Assembly (NCBI GenBank): GCA_052390275.1 | Contig: JBQTHD010000032.1 | Coordinates: 1-24,255, forward strand | DNA from: JBQTHD01 sp052390275 | GTDB lineage: Bacteria > Actinomycetota > Acidimicrobiia > Acidimicrobiales > AC-14 | Direction: 5' to 3' | Length of the DNA stretch: 24,255 bases | In this document: one piece after another, positions 13,689-22,083 of the stretch | Position numbering within the stretch: the first letter of the stretch is position 1 | How the letters are laid out: the number at the start of each line of letters is the position of its first letter | Notes under the pieces: model-generated | What the model was told of the DNA's origin: nothing | The model's input: only the letters and a program-made list of their open reading frames with translations | Databases searched by the model: none | Translations under genes and position numbers: made by a program

Positions 13689-16130
13689 GTGACCGAAGTG
13701 CTCCACCGGGCCCTGGGCCTGACCGATGATGAGGCCGAGGCCATCACCGAGATCCTGGGCCGCCCCCCCAACCCCACCGAGTTGGCCATGTTCTCGGTCA
13801 TGTGGTCCGAGCACTGCTCCTACAAGTCCAGCCGCCACCTGCTGGCCGGCCTGCCCACCCGGGGCGATCACGTGCTGGTAGGCCCGGGGGAAAACGCCGG
13901 AGTGATCGACGTGGGCGACGGCCTGGCCGTGGCCGTGCGCATCGAGAGCCACAACCACCCCTCGGCCATCGAGCCCGGGCAGGGGGCGGCAACCGGGGTG
14001 GGCGGGATCCTGCGGGACATCTTCACCATGGGAGCTCGGCCGGTGGCCCTGCTCGACTCGCTTCATTTCGGGCCCCTTGACCGGGCCCGCAACCGGTGGC
14101 TGGTAGAGGGGGTGGTCGGCGGGGTGGCCGGCTACGGCAACGCCGTGGGTGTCCCCACCGTGGGGGGCGAGGTGGGACTCCGGGACTGTTTCAGCGGAAA
14201 TCCCCTGGTCAACGTCATGTGCGTGGGCCTCCTCCCCCCCGAGCACCTGGTACTGGGCCGAGCCGAAGCCGATGGGAGCCTGGCCGTCCTGCTGGGATCG
14301 ACCACCGGCCGCGACGGGATAGGGGGCGTGAGCATCCTGGCCTCAGCCGGCCTCGACACCGGCGCCGAAGCCAAGGCCACGGCGGCGTCGAAGCGACCAA
14401 GTGTCCAGGTCGGTGACCCCTTCGAGGAGAAGAGGCTGATCGAGGCCTGCCTGGCTCTCTACCGCAAGGGTCTGGTAACCGGAATTCAGGACCTGGGCGG
14501 GGCCGGTCTCACCTGTGCCACCAGCGAGACAGCGTCGCGGGGCGGCATGGGGATGGACGTGGACCTGTCGGCCGTTCCCCTGCGCGAACCCGGCATGACA
14601 CCGGCGGAGATTCTGATGAGCGAGTCCCAGGAGCGCATGCTGGCCATCGTCGATCCGCGACGTCTCGATGACGTCATGGCGGTGTGCCAGCACTGGGATG
14701 TGCGGGCCTCGGTGGTGGGACGGGTGTGTACCGGCGGCCGCCTGCGGGTCTGGGATCGGCCGGGGGGAGACCTGCTGGCCGATGTTCCCGCCCGGTCGCT
14801 GCACGACAATGCCCCCTCCTACCGCCGGCCGCAAAGCCCGCCGGCGGACCTCGACGCCCGGAAGGCCGATCACGCCGGCCGCCTGCCGGCGCCGACGGCT
14901 TCGGAATGCGGGGTCCAACTGCTGAGGATGCTGTGGGACAAGTCCTGGGTCTGGCGCCAGTACGACCACCAGTTGTTCCTCAACACGATCGTCGGCCCGG
15001 GTGACGACGCCGCCCTCCTGCGTCTTCGGATCCCCGGGGGGTCATCGGCGGATCCCGTTGCCGGCGGGACCGAGGAGCAACCCGGCCGCGACCACCCGGA
15101 TCGGGCCGGGGATCGGGCCGGCGATCCGGCCGGCGTGCGGGCCATGGCCCTGACGGTGGACTCCAACAGCCGATGGTGCGCCCTGGACCCTCGGGCAGGA
15201 ACAGCCATGGTGGTGGCCGAGGCGGTTTTGAACCTGGCCTGCGTCGGGGCCGAGCCCGTGGCGGTGGTCAACTGCTTGAACTTCGGCAACCCCGAACACC
15301 CCGACGTCATGTGGCAGCTCGCCGAGGCCATCGCCGGCATGGGCGATGCCTGCCGGGCACTGGGTCTGCCCGTGGTGGGGGGCAACGTCAGCCTCTACAA
15401 CGCCTCCGACGGGATCGACATCGATCCCACCCCGGTCGTTGGCATGGTCGGGCTGAGGGGGGGCCTGGCCCCGGCCACCCAGCCCGACGGCGGGAGCGGC
15501 GGGCTGAGCCCCACGACGCCGACCGCCAGTTCGGCCCTGGTGGCCGATGCGGTGATAGCGGTCATCGGTCCACTGGTCGATCCGCTTCGCGGCACCGCCG
15601 GGCGCGGCCTCCCGGGGTCGGGCGGCGGCGATCGTGCGGGCCCCGAGGGACTTCTGGACGGATCGCTGTGGGCGGAGGGTGCCCATGGGCACCTGGGCGG
15701 CCGACTGCCCTACCTCGACTTCGAGGCCCATCGGGCGGTGGCCGCCACGGTGGCCTTGGCGGTGAGATCGGGGCTGGTCGGTGCCGCTCACGACATTGCC
15801 GATGGAGGGCTCGGGCTGGCCCTGGCGGAGATGGCGGTGCGCGGGGGTGTCGGGTTCGCGGTCGGGTCCTCGGCCCCCGGGGCGGTCGGCATGAACCGCC
15901 GCCTCGGTCACGATGAGTTGTTCTCCGAAGCCCCCTCCCGGGTGGTTGTCTGCCTGGCCGGCGACCGTTGGTCAGACCTGGCCGGCCTCTGCCACCAAAA
16001 GGGGGTGGGACTGATTGCACTGGGAACAGCCGGGGGGGGTCGCCTGGTCGTCGCAGGCGGCTTCGACCTGGGCCTGGAAGAGGCCCGGCAGACCTGGGCC
16101 CGCGCCCTGGCGGTACCCCTCGATTCGTGA
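13689..16130 (+). CDS. purL: FGAM synthetase large subunit PurL (small type)
   Basis: ATP-dependent conversion of FGAR to FGAM with ammonia from PurQ, bridged by PurS. GTG 13689 gives 813 residues, longer than the usual 730-760. Recognised parts are MWSEHCSYKSSR (active-site His42), RIESHNHPSAIEPGQGAATGVGGILRDIFTMGARP, QDLGGAGLTCATSE, MLAIVDP, VVNCLNFGNPEHPDVMWQL, GGNVSLYN, AAHDIADGGLG and the C-terminal FSEAPSRVVV. The extra length lies in low-complexity insertions: about 452-484 (includes DRAG-DRAG-DPAG coded by a 12-bp tandem repeat), near 595-610 (Gly/Ser/Thr/Pro) and near 635-655 (Gly-rich). Catalytic blocks appear intact, so the enzyme should be active. Confidence 0.96.
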   Translation: MTEVLHRALGLTDDEAEAITEILGRPPNPTELAMFSVMWSEHCSYKSSRHLLAGLPTRGDHVLVGPGENAGVIDVGDGLAVAVRIESHNHPSAIEPGQGAATGVGGILRDIFTMGARPVALLDSLHFGPLDRARNRWLVEGVVGGVAGYGNAVGVPTVGGEVGLRDCFSGNPLVNVMCVGLLPPEHLVLGRAEADGSLAVLLGSTTGRDGIGGVSILASAGLDTGAEAKATAASKRPSVQVGDPFEEKRLIEACLALYRKGLVTGIQDLGGAGLTCATSETASRGGMGMDVDLSAVPLREPGMTPAEILMSESQERMLAIVDPRRLDDVMAVCQHWDVRASVVGRVCTGGRLRVWDRPGGDLLADVPARSLHDNAPSYRRPQSPPADLDARKADHAGRLPAPTASECGVQLLRMLWDKSWVWRQYDHQLFLNTIVGPGDDAALLRLRIPGGSSADPVAGGTEEQPGRDHPDRAGDRAGDPAGVRAMALTVDSNSRWCALDPRAGTAMVVAEAVLNLACVGAEPVAVVNCLNFGNPEHPDVMWQLAEAIAGMGDACRALGLPVVGGNVSLYNASDGIDIDPTPVVGMVGLRGGLAPATQPDGGSGGLSPTTPTASSALVADAVIAVIGPLVDPLRGTAGRGLPGSGGGDRAGPEGLLDGSLWAEGAHGHLGGRLPYLDFEAHRAVAATVALAVRSGLVGAAHDIADGGLGLALAEMAVRGGVGFAVGSSAPGAVGMNRRLGHDELFSEAPSRVVVCLAGDRWSDLAGLCHQKGVGLIALGTAGGGRLVVAGGFDLGLEEARQTWARALAVPLDS
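15099..15134 (+). repeat. 12-bp tandem repeat inside purL, 3 copies
   Basis: Units GATCGGGCCGGG, GATCGGGCCGGC and GATCCGGCCGGC encode DRAG, DRAG, DPAG in the purL frame, within an insertion absent from typical PurL proteins. Confidence 0.85.
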
Positions 16131-16133
16131 TCT

Positions 16134-16187
16134 GGTGCCCTGACCAGCCAGACCATGGTCGCCGATGCCAGTGGTCTGTCCGGCACC
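16134..16187 (+). terminator. Two-stem structure after purL
   Basis: Outer stem GGTGCC (16134-16139) with GGCACC (16182-16187); inner stem CAGACCA (16149-16155) with TGGTCTG (16172-16178); 16-nt loop. It starts 3 nt after the purL stop. It could terminate or stabilise the purL mRNA; no U-tract follows. Confidence 0.4.
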
Positions 16188-16242
16188 TCGGGGCGGGCTG
16201 CGACCGGATAACAGTGATAACGAAGCCGAGCACGGGGCGCGC

Positions 16243-16248
16243 TAGGGT
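16243..16248 (+). promoter_or_regulatory. Weak candidate -10 before the sigma factor gene
   Basis: TAGGGT fits TAnnnT and would give a leader of about 80 nt. No supporting -35 was found. Confidence 0.2.
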
Positions 16249-16334
16249 TCGGACGGGTCGGCGGGGCCCGGGACTGATTCGGTCTCGGACCACCTCCCGA
16301 TCGGCCAGCGCCCTCCATCCGCAGGGGAGTTGAC

Positions 16335-18017
16335 TTGGCGGTCTCGGCCGGAGATCTCGACGACGACAGAGAGTTGGTCATCGCTGCCCAACAGGGTGAT
16401 GCGGACGCTTTTTCATCTCTGTTCCGCCGCCACTACCCGGCCGTCCGACGAGCATGCGCCCGCCGCCTGGGCAACATGGTCGAGGCCGATGAGGTGGCCC
16501 AGGCCGCCTTCGTCAAGGCTTACGAAAGAATCGATCAGTGCCAGGGGGAACGGCGGTTCGGGCCTTGGGTCCACGTGATCGCTCGCTACCACTGCCTCGA
16601 CACGCTCCGGGCCCGCACCCGGGTGACGCCGGAGTCCGAGCCGGTGTCGCTGGAGCAGGCCGGGACCGACCAACCCGAGGACGGTCTGCTCCGCAGGGAG
16701 CGCCACCGCAACGTTCGGCTGGCCCTGGCCCAACTTCCTGAGCGCCAGCGCCACGTGGTCATCGCCCGGACGTTTGAGAACCGCCGGCCCGTAGAGATTG
16801 CTGCAGCTCTCGGGGTGTCGGTGGCCACGGTCGACTCCCTGTTGCTCCGGGCCCGCCGAGGGTTGGCGGTGGCCTACGAGCGGGTGGCAGGCGAGGCCGG
16901 GGCGGCCGCCACCGCCACCAACGCAGCCGCGGCATCGGCGCTGGGTGGGACCGTGGCCGTAGGTCCGTCGCGAATGGTCGACGGGGTGGCCTCGGCCGGG
17001 GCGGCCCTGGGCAACGCCGCGGGCGACGTGGTCTCCGCCGCTTCGGGAATGCCTCCGCTCAAGGGCCTGGGAACGGCGATCGGCAGCGTGGTCATGGCCA
17101 CCGGGTTGGCCCTGACCGGCTCGGTGCCCGCGTCGGGACCGGCGGATCGGGGCCCCGACCCCAGGATTCCCATCCAGGGTGCCCCCGCGCCCGGCACCGG
17201 ACTGTCCAGCCTTCCGCTCGGCGCGGTGCCTGCGACGCCGACGGTGCCGGCCCTGAAAGAGTCTCCCAGCCAGATCCCAGGCCCGGGAATCACGGGCGTT
17301 CCCGGCAGGACCGGCCGCAGCGGGTTCGAACCCCCACCGGCGTCGCGCACGTCGTCGGCACCTCTCGGACTTCCCGTCCTCGGCAGCCTGGGATCGGCCC
17401 TGGATCAGGTCACCGGCTCCCTCGGTCTGCCCTCCACCTCCGATCTGGTGCCAGGTACGCCGCCCACCGGTGCTGGGACGGCCCAGCCAGCAACGACCGC
17501 CCCGCCGCCGAGCCTGCCCGTTCTGGGAGGGCTGCCCGGGTTGCTGCCGCCCGTGGACCCCGAGGCGCCGGTGACCAGGGTCGGCGATGCTCTGTCCGGC
17601 CCCGTCGGGGGCGCCCTGGGAGGAGCACTCGAGGACCTCACCGGCGGCCCTTCCAGCACCCTGGGGCCACTGGGCACAGGCCCCGTTCCTCCCGGATCGC
17701 AGAGCACGCCCGGATCCCCGGTCGGCGGGCTGACCAACGAGGTCCTGGGGGTGGCCCCGCCGCTTGAGGACACGATCACCACCCTCGTGGGTCCCGGGGA
17801 CGCCACCACCCGGGCCCGCCAAGCGCGTGCTGGGGCCGCCCAGGCCAATGTCAGCCCGTCCACAGCCGAACAGGGACCGATGGCGACGGTCCCCCCGGCG
17901 CCAACCTCGGGCGGCCAGGCCCATAGCTCCGACCGGGTTTCGCCACCGGCACCGGATGCATCCCCGCCATCTGGGCCGGCCGGACTGGCCGGGGCAGTTG
18001 GCGGGTTGCTCGGCTGA
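16335..18017 (+). CDS. ECF-type sigma factor with long C-terminal extension
   Basis: 560 residues from TTG 16335, chosen because GGGGAG ends 5 nt upstream. Residues about 12-95 are sigma region 2 (ELVIAAQQGDADAFSSLFRRHYPAVRRACARRLGN, then DEVAQAAFVKAYERID and FGPWVHVIARYHCLDTLRAR). Residues about 122-180 are region 4 (LAQLPERQRHVVIARTFENRRPVEIAAALGVSVATVDSLLLRARRGL). This is normally a complete protein of about 180-200 residues. Here an Ala/Gly-rich stretch follows, then a moderately hydrophobic segment (about 244-262) that may be a membrane helix, and roughly 300 residues rich in Pro, Gly and Thr with recurring LPVLG, LGSALDQVTGSLGLP and GGLLG-like pieces. Some ECF groups carry fused membrane-anchored regulatory tails; this could be such a case. 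No separate anti-sigma gene is adjacent. It lies between purL and purF, 45 nt before purF. Confidence 0.85.
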   Translation: MAVSAGDLDDDRELVIAAQQGDADAFSSLFRRHYPAVRRACARRLGNMVEADEVAQAAFVKAYERIDQCQGERRFGPWVHVIARYHCLDTLRARTRVTPESEPVSLEQAGTDQPEDGLLRRERHRNVRLALAQLPERQRHVVIARTFENRRPVEIAAALGVSVATVDSLLLRARRGLAVAYERVAGEAGAAATATNAAAASALGGTVAVGPSRMVDGVASAGAALGNAAGDVVSAASGMPPLKGLGTAIGSVVMATGLALTGSVPASGPADRGPDPRIPIQGAPAPGTGLSSLPLGAVPATPTVPALKESPSQIPGPGITGVPGRTGRSGFEPPPASRTSSAPLGLPVLGSLGSALDQVTGSLGLPSTSDLVPGTPPTGAGTAQPATTAPPPSLPVLGGLPGLLPPVDPEAPVTRVGDALSGPVGGALGGALEDLTGGPSSTLGPLGTGPVPPGSQSTPGSPVGGLTNEVLGVAPPLEDTITTLVGPGDATTRARQARAGAAQANVSPSTAEQGPMATVPPAPTSGGQAHSSDRVSPPAPDASPPSGPAGLAGAVGGLLG

Positions 18018-18062
18018 GCCTTGGTGCCCTTTCCTCCTACTCATCAGGCTCGGGGTAACGCA

Positions 18063-19763
18063 ATGTCTCCCCCCGTTGCAGCATCCGATGTTGAAATTGA
18101 TCGGCCGGGCGAGGCCTGTGGTGTCTTCGGGGTCTACGCCCCCGGTCAGGCGGTGGCCAACCTGACGTATCTGGGTCTGTACGCCCTACAGCACCGGGGC
18201 CAGGAGTCGGCCGGTATGGCTGTCAGCGACGGTGACACCATCACCGTGGTCAAGGACATGGGTCTGGTTTCCCATGCCTTCGACGAGCGTAAGTTGGCCC
18301 CCCTGACCGGGCACCTGGCCATTGGGCACGTGCGCTATTCCACCGCCGGGTCCAGCACCTGGGGAAACGCCCAGCCCATTTACCGGGGGGCGGGTGATGC
18401 CGGCATTGCCCTGGGCCACAACGGCAACCTGGTGAACACCACCGAACTGGCAGACCGGGCCGGGGTGCTGCCCGGCACCGTCACGACCGACAGCGACCTG
18501 GTGGCCGAGCTTCTGGCCGCCGCCATGGTCCGGTCCCAGGCCCGTAGCGACGGTCGCGACCTGGAGCGAGCTCTGGTCGAGGTGCTGCCCACGCTGCGGG
18601 GAGCGTTCTCGTTGGTGTTGATGGACGACTCCCACGTGGTCGGGGTGCGCGACCCCAACGGGTTCCGGCCCTTATGCCTCGGGCGCCTGGGCACCGGGTG
18701 GATCCTCGCGTCGGAGACCCCGGCGCTCGACATCGTGGGGGCCACATTCCATCGGGAAGTCGAACCCGGGGAGATGGTGGCCATCGATGCCAGCGGCGTG
18801 CGCTCCATCCAGGTCTTCCCCCCCGAGAGGGTCGACGCCAAGTTGTGCCTGTTCGAGTTCGTCTACTTCGCCCGGCCCGACAGCCTGCTCTATGGCCGGA
18901 CCGTCCACTCCGCCCGCCAGCGGATGGGGGAGTTGCTGGCCGATCAGTCGCCTCTCCCCGCCCCCAAAGCGACAGCCGAGCTCAACTCGAAGGAGGCCGC
19001 GACGGAAGCAGACGAGGCGACGGCGGGACATCAGCACGCATCGACGGCCATGGTCATGCCCGTCCCGGAATCAGGAATTCCGGCGGCCGAGGGCTACGCC
19101 CGCCGCAGCGGGATCCCCTTCGGCCACGGGTTGGTCAAGAACCGCTACATCGGCCGGACCTTCATCGCCCCGGGCCAGGACAAGCGAGCCCAGGGGGTAC
19201 GGATGAAACTCAACCCCATCCGGGAGAACATCGCCGGCAAGCGTCTGGTGGTGGTGGACGATTCCATCGTTCGGGGCACGACCACCCGGGCCATGGTGGC
19301 AATGCTGCGCGACGCCGGGGCCGCCGAGGTGCACCTGCGCATCTCCTCCCCGCCCTATAAGTGGCCCTGCTATTTCGGCATGGCCACCGGGGACCGGTCG
19401 GAGTTGTTGGCCTCCAACCTCGACACCGAGGAGATCCGGGCCTATCTGGGCTGCGACACGCTGGCCTACCTCACCCTCGACCGCCTCGTCGACGCCACCG
19501 GGGAGCCCGAGAACCGGTTCTGCACCGCCTGCCTCACCGGCCGCTACCCGGTGGACATCGCCGGTTCCGGCGAGCCTGGCCAGTGCTGCGGTACCCCCGT
19601 CATGGTGGGCCAGCCACCACCCCAGGGTGTCACCGTCACCCACAGCGGACCCGTGGCCAGAAGTCCCCTTGTGACCAACGGCGACTCCCCTTCGGATCGA
19701 GCCGAATCCCGCGGAGAGGCGCCGGCGGGCGGTCCCAAGCGTAGGGCCGTCATCCTTAGATGA
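18063..19763 (+). CDS. purF: Amidophosphoribosyltransferase (iron-sulfur, propeptide type)
   Basis: First committed purine step: PRPP plus glutamine to phosphoribosylamine. ATG 18063 gives 566 residues, longer than the roughly 470-530 usual. Cys19 in EACGVFGVY would become the N-terminal nucleophile after removal of an 18-residue propeptide. The glutaminase domain continues with LGLYALQHRGQESAGMAV and GHVRYSTAG. All four cysteines expected for a Bacillus-type 4Fe-4S cluster are visible: C262 (KLCLFEFVYFARPDS), C436 (KWPCYFG), and C487 and C490 (FCTACLTGRYP). The PRPP loop is VVVDDSIVRGTTT. A Lys/Glu/Ala-rich insertion of about 30 residues (about 299-327) precedes the MPVPESGIPAAEGYA block, and about 60 extra residues follow the last cysteines. 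The Shine-Dalgarno is weak (GGGG about 10 nt upstream). Confidence 0.96.
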   Translation: MSPPVAASDVEIDRPGEACGVFGVYAPGQAVANLTYLGLYALQHRGQESAGMAVSDGDTITVVKDMGLVSHAFDERKLAPLTGHLAIGHVRYSTAGSSTWGNAQPIYRGAGDAGIALGHNGNLVNTTELADRAGVLPGTVTTDSDLVAELLAAAMVRSQARSDGRDLERALVEVLPTLRGAFSLVLMDDSHVVGVRDPNGFRPLCLGRLGTGWILASETPALDIVGATFHREVEPGEMVAIDASGVRSIQVFPPERVDAKLCLFEFVYFARPDSLLYGRTVHSARQRMGELLADQSPLPAPKATAELNSKEAATEADEATAGHQHASTAMVMPVPESGIPAAEGYARRSGIPFGHGLVKNRYIGRTFIAPGQDKRAQGVRMKLNPIRENIAGKRLVVVDDSIVRGTTTRAMVAMLRDAGAAEVHLRISSPPYKWPCYFGMATGDRSELLASNLDTEEIRAYLGCDTLAYLTLDRLVDATGEPENRFCTACLTGRYPVDIAGSGEPGQCCGTPVMVGQPPPQGVTVTHSGPVARSPLVTNGDSPSDRAESRGEAPAGGPKRRAVILR

Positions 19764-19801
19764 CGTTGTGTCCCCGCCTGGGCACCGCGCGCGGCACATC
19801 C

Positions 19802-19837
19802 GTTTGGGGATCGATCACCGTTTGGAGATCGGTCACC
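19802..19837 (+). repeat. Tandem 18-bp direct repeat touching the purM start
   Basis: Two adjacent 18-bp copies (19802-19819 and 19820-19837) beginning GTTTGG and ending TCACC differ at two positions only. The second copy carries GGAG (19825-19828), about 10 nt before the purM GTG at 19839, and is the probable Shine-Dalgarno. It may be a protein-binding site or a duplicated leader element. Confidence 0.75.
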
Positions 19838-19838
19838 T

Positions 19839-20870
19839 GTGACTGACGCCTATGCCCGAGCGGGGGTGGACATCGCGGCCGGAGAACGGGCGGTCGATCG
19901 TATTCGTCACCTGGTCCGCTCCACCTACCGACCCGAGGTTCGCAGCGATCTGGGCGGCTTTGGGGGACTGTTCGCCTTCGACCCATCCCGGTGGCGCCAA
20001 CCCCTGCTGGTCTCCTCCACCGACAGCGTCGGCACCAAAGCCATGGTGGCCAGCCTGGCGGGGCGTTTCGACACCATCGGGATAGATCTGGTGGCCATGT
20101 CCGTCGACGACATCGCTGTCACCGGAGCCGAACCACTTTTCTTCCTCGACACGTTGATGGTCGGAAAGCTCGACCCCGATCAGGTTGAATCCCTCGTCGC
20201 CGGGGTGGCCAGCGGTTGCCGCCAGGCCGGCGCCGCCCTCGTAGGGGGCGAGATGGCGGAGTTGCCGGGGTTGATGGCGCCTGGCCACTTTGACCTGGTG
20301 GGATTCGCAGTGGGGGTGGTGGAAGCCGACAACCTGGTCGACGGCTCCCGGGTGGTCCCGGGGGATGTGGTCATTGGCATCCACTCGCCCGGCCTGCGGT
20401 CCAACGGGTTCTCCCTGGTGCGCCGGGTTCTCCTGGAGGAGGCCGGTCTGGCCCTCGACGGCCCGGCGTGGCCGGGCGCCTCTCACAGCCTGGCCGACGA
20501 ACTGCTTATTCCTTCGGTCATCTACGCCCCCGCCCTGGTGGCGCTCACCCGATCGATCCCGGTCCACGGTCTGGCCCACATCACCGGCGGCGGCCTTCCC
20601 CAGAACCTTGCCCGGGTTCTTGGGTCCGACAATGACGCCGTCATCTCCACCGGCGCGTGGGAGGTGCCCCGCATCTTCACCGAGATCGCCGCGCGGGGCC
20701 GCCTGACCAGCGAGGAGATGCTGCGGGTATTCAACCTGGGCATCGGGATGGTGGCGGTGGTCGACGCCGCCGATGCCGCCATGGTCAGGGGAGTAATCGG
20801 ATCCTTCGGGCACGAGTCCACCGTCATCGGCGAAGTGGTCGCAGGCAGCGGCCGGGTCCAGATCATCTGA
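19839..20870 (+). CDS. purM: AIR synthetase (phosphoribosylformylglycinamidine cyclo-ligase)
   Basis: ATP-dependent closure of FGAM to AIR, the fifth purine step. 343 residues from GTG 19839, normal for PurM. Family blocks: YARAGVDIAAGERAVDRI at the N-terminus, GFGGLFAFD, STDSVGTKAMVASLAGRFDTIGIDLVAMSVDDI, GAEPLFFLDTLMVGKLD, GGEMAELPGLM, GIHSPGLRSNGFSLVR, LAHITGGGLPQNLARVL and FNLGIGMVAVV. Everything needed appears intact. It follows purF after 75 nt with the tandem repeat just upstream of the start. No purN follows; the next gene is a convergent regulator. Confidence 0.97.
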   Translation: MTDAYARAGVDIAAGERAVDRIRHLVRSTYRPEVRSDLGGFGGLFAFDPSRWRQPLLVSSTDSVGTKAMVASLAGRFDTIGIDLVAMSVDDIAVTGAEPLFFLDTLMVGKLDPDQVESLVAGVASGCRQAGAALVGGEMAELPGLMAPGHFDLVGFAVGVVEADNLVDGSRVVPGDVVIGIHSPGLRSNGFSLVRRVLLEEAGLALDGPAWPGASHSLADELLIPSVIYAPALVALTRSIPVHGLAHITGGGLPQNLARVLGSDNDAVISTGAWEVPRIFTEIAARGRLTSEEMLRVFNLGIGMVAVVDAADAAMVRGVIGSFGHESTVIGEVVAGSGRVQII

Positions 20871-20952
20871 GGCCGCCCTCAACCGCCTGCCCTCGGCCCT
20901 TCGGCGGTGCCCCCCCGACGGAGATCCCCACCGGCGAGTAGGACGGCGCTTC

Positions 20953-22077
20953 TCAGGCGGTGAACCATCCGGAAGGGCCGGGACCGATCCCGGCCGCGAG
21001 CCGGGGGGCGTACTGGTCGTAGAAGACCTTGGCCGTCAGCTCACGGCGGCTGTGCACCCCGGCCTTGGCGAAGATCGACTTGAGATGGTCCTGCACGGTG
21101 TAGCTGGACAGGCGAAGAGAGCGGGCTACCTGGGCGGTGTCAACGCCCTGCAGCACCAAGGCCACGACGTCTCGTTCTCGCCGGGTCAATCCGAGGGCGG
21201 CGACGACCAGCGGAACGATGTCGGGTGGACGGGCCTCCTCGACCGTGAGGACCACATCGGTCCCGGTGCCGTCGGGGGCCATCAGCGGTGAGGCGTGGGC
21301 CACCACCCATCGGCCGGCGGGGGTGCGCATCCGCGTCCGGGGCACGGTCTCGAACCTGCCGGCATGGAACTGGCGGGCCGCTCCGACCAGCACGCGCAGC
21401 CACAGCGGCAGCGGGGACTCACCGATCGGCCCGCCACCCAGCTCGGCCATCATGGGCGCGGCGCCGACGCTGGCCTGGACGATCTCGTCGGCCCCGTCCA
21501 CTACGAGCACCGCCGGGCCGGCCACGGTCGAGACGGGTTGGGTGGGCAGCGCGGCCAGCAGGCCGACCCGCAGGCCGGTAGCCAGCGCCGGACGCACGAG
21601 GCGGAGGTAGTCCACGTCGGGCTCGCTGAACGCGGCGCGCCGGCCGTCGCGGAACAGAGCCAGAAAGCCCCAGGCCGTGCCCCTCGAGTCCAGCGCGATC
21701 CGGGCCTCGTCGTGGACGTCCCAGTTGGGCGAGAGGAAGTCCGTGAACCGCGCCAGCCGGGCCGGGTCACCGCCGGTCTCCCGCACCGCGGTGCTGACCC
21801 CGCCCGCCTGCCTCATCTGGCTGTGGAAGTGGTAGGGCTGCGGTCCGTCGTACTCGTAGAAGGCCCACTGTCCGTCGTAATCGTCGTTCACCCCGCCCCA
21901 CTTGGCGCCGCCGGTCACGAGTTCGGTGGCCGGGTCGGTGGTGGCCATGCAGCCCACGGCGAACGGCAGCGCCCGGTTCAGGACCTCGCAGGCGGCATCG
22001 GTGAAGGTCGCCACATCGAGACCGGAAGTGGCCAGCGCCGCGATCCGAGTCCGGGCCCGCTCCGCAGTAAAGCCCAC
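20953..22077 (-). CDS. GAF-like/LuxR-family transcriptional regulator
   Basis: 374 residues from GTG 22077. Residues about 15-175 look like a GAF-type sensor domain (FTDAACEVLNRALPFAVGCMATTDP, ending WGFLALFRDGRRAAFSEPDVDYLRLVRPAL). Residues about 185-282 look PAS-like (GPAVLVVDGADEIVQAS, then RWVVAHASPLMAPDG). Residues about 295-352 are a clear LuxR helix-turn-helix: LTRRERDVVALVLQGVDTAQVARSLRLSSYTVQDHLKSIFAKAGVHSRREL. There is no receiver domain, so it is not a classical response regulator; ligand unknown. A TAGGTT hexamer 6 nt upstream of the GTG suggests a leaderless transcript, and palindromes upstream suggest autoregulation. It is convergent with purM and divergent from a membrane protein gene that could be its target. 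Confidence 0.88.
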   Translation of the reverse strand: MGFTAERARTRIAALATSGLDVATFTDAACEVLNRALPFAVGCMATTDPATELVTGGAKWGGVNDDYDGQWAFYEYDGPQPYHFHSQMRQAGGVSTAVRETGGDPARLARFTDFLSPNWDVHDEARIALDSRGTAWGFLALFRDGRRAAFSEPDVDYLRLVRPALATGLRVGLLAALPTQPVSTVAGPAVLVVDGADEIVQASVGAAPMMAELGGGPIGESPLPLWLRVLVGAARQFHAGRFETVPRTRMRTPAGRWVVAHASPLMAPDGTGTDVVLTVEEARPPDIVPLVVAALGLTRRERDVVALVLQGVDTAQVARSLRLSSYTVQDHLKSIFAKAGVHSRRELTAKVFYDQYAPRLAAGIGPGPSGWFTA

Positions 22078-22083
22078 TCGGTC

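Noticed and set aside
16413..18044. 543-codon minus-strand open frame opposite the sigma factor
   Set aside because: The plus-strand frame has clear sigma domains and a ribosome site; the minus frame has only low-complexity Gly/Arg sequence.
20882..20961. ACCGCCTG/CAGGCGGT inverted repeat after purM
   Set aside because: Arms are only 8 bp with a 64-nt gap, and the right arm lies in the coding end of the convergent regulator; too weak to call a terminator.
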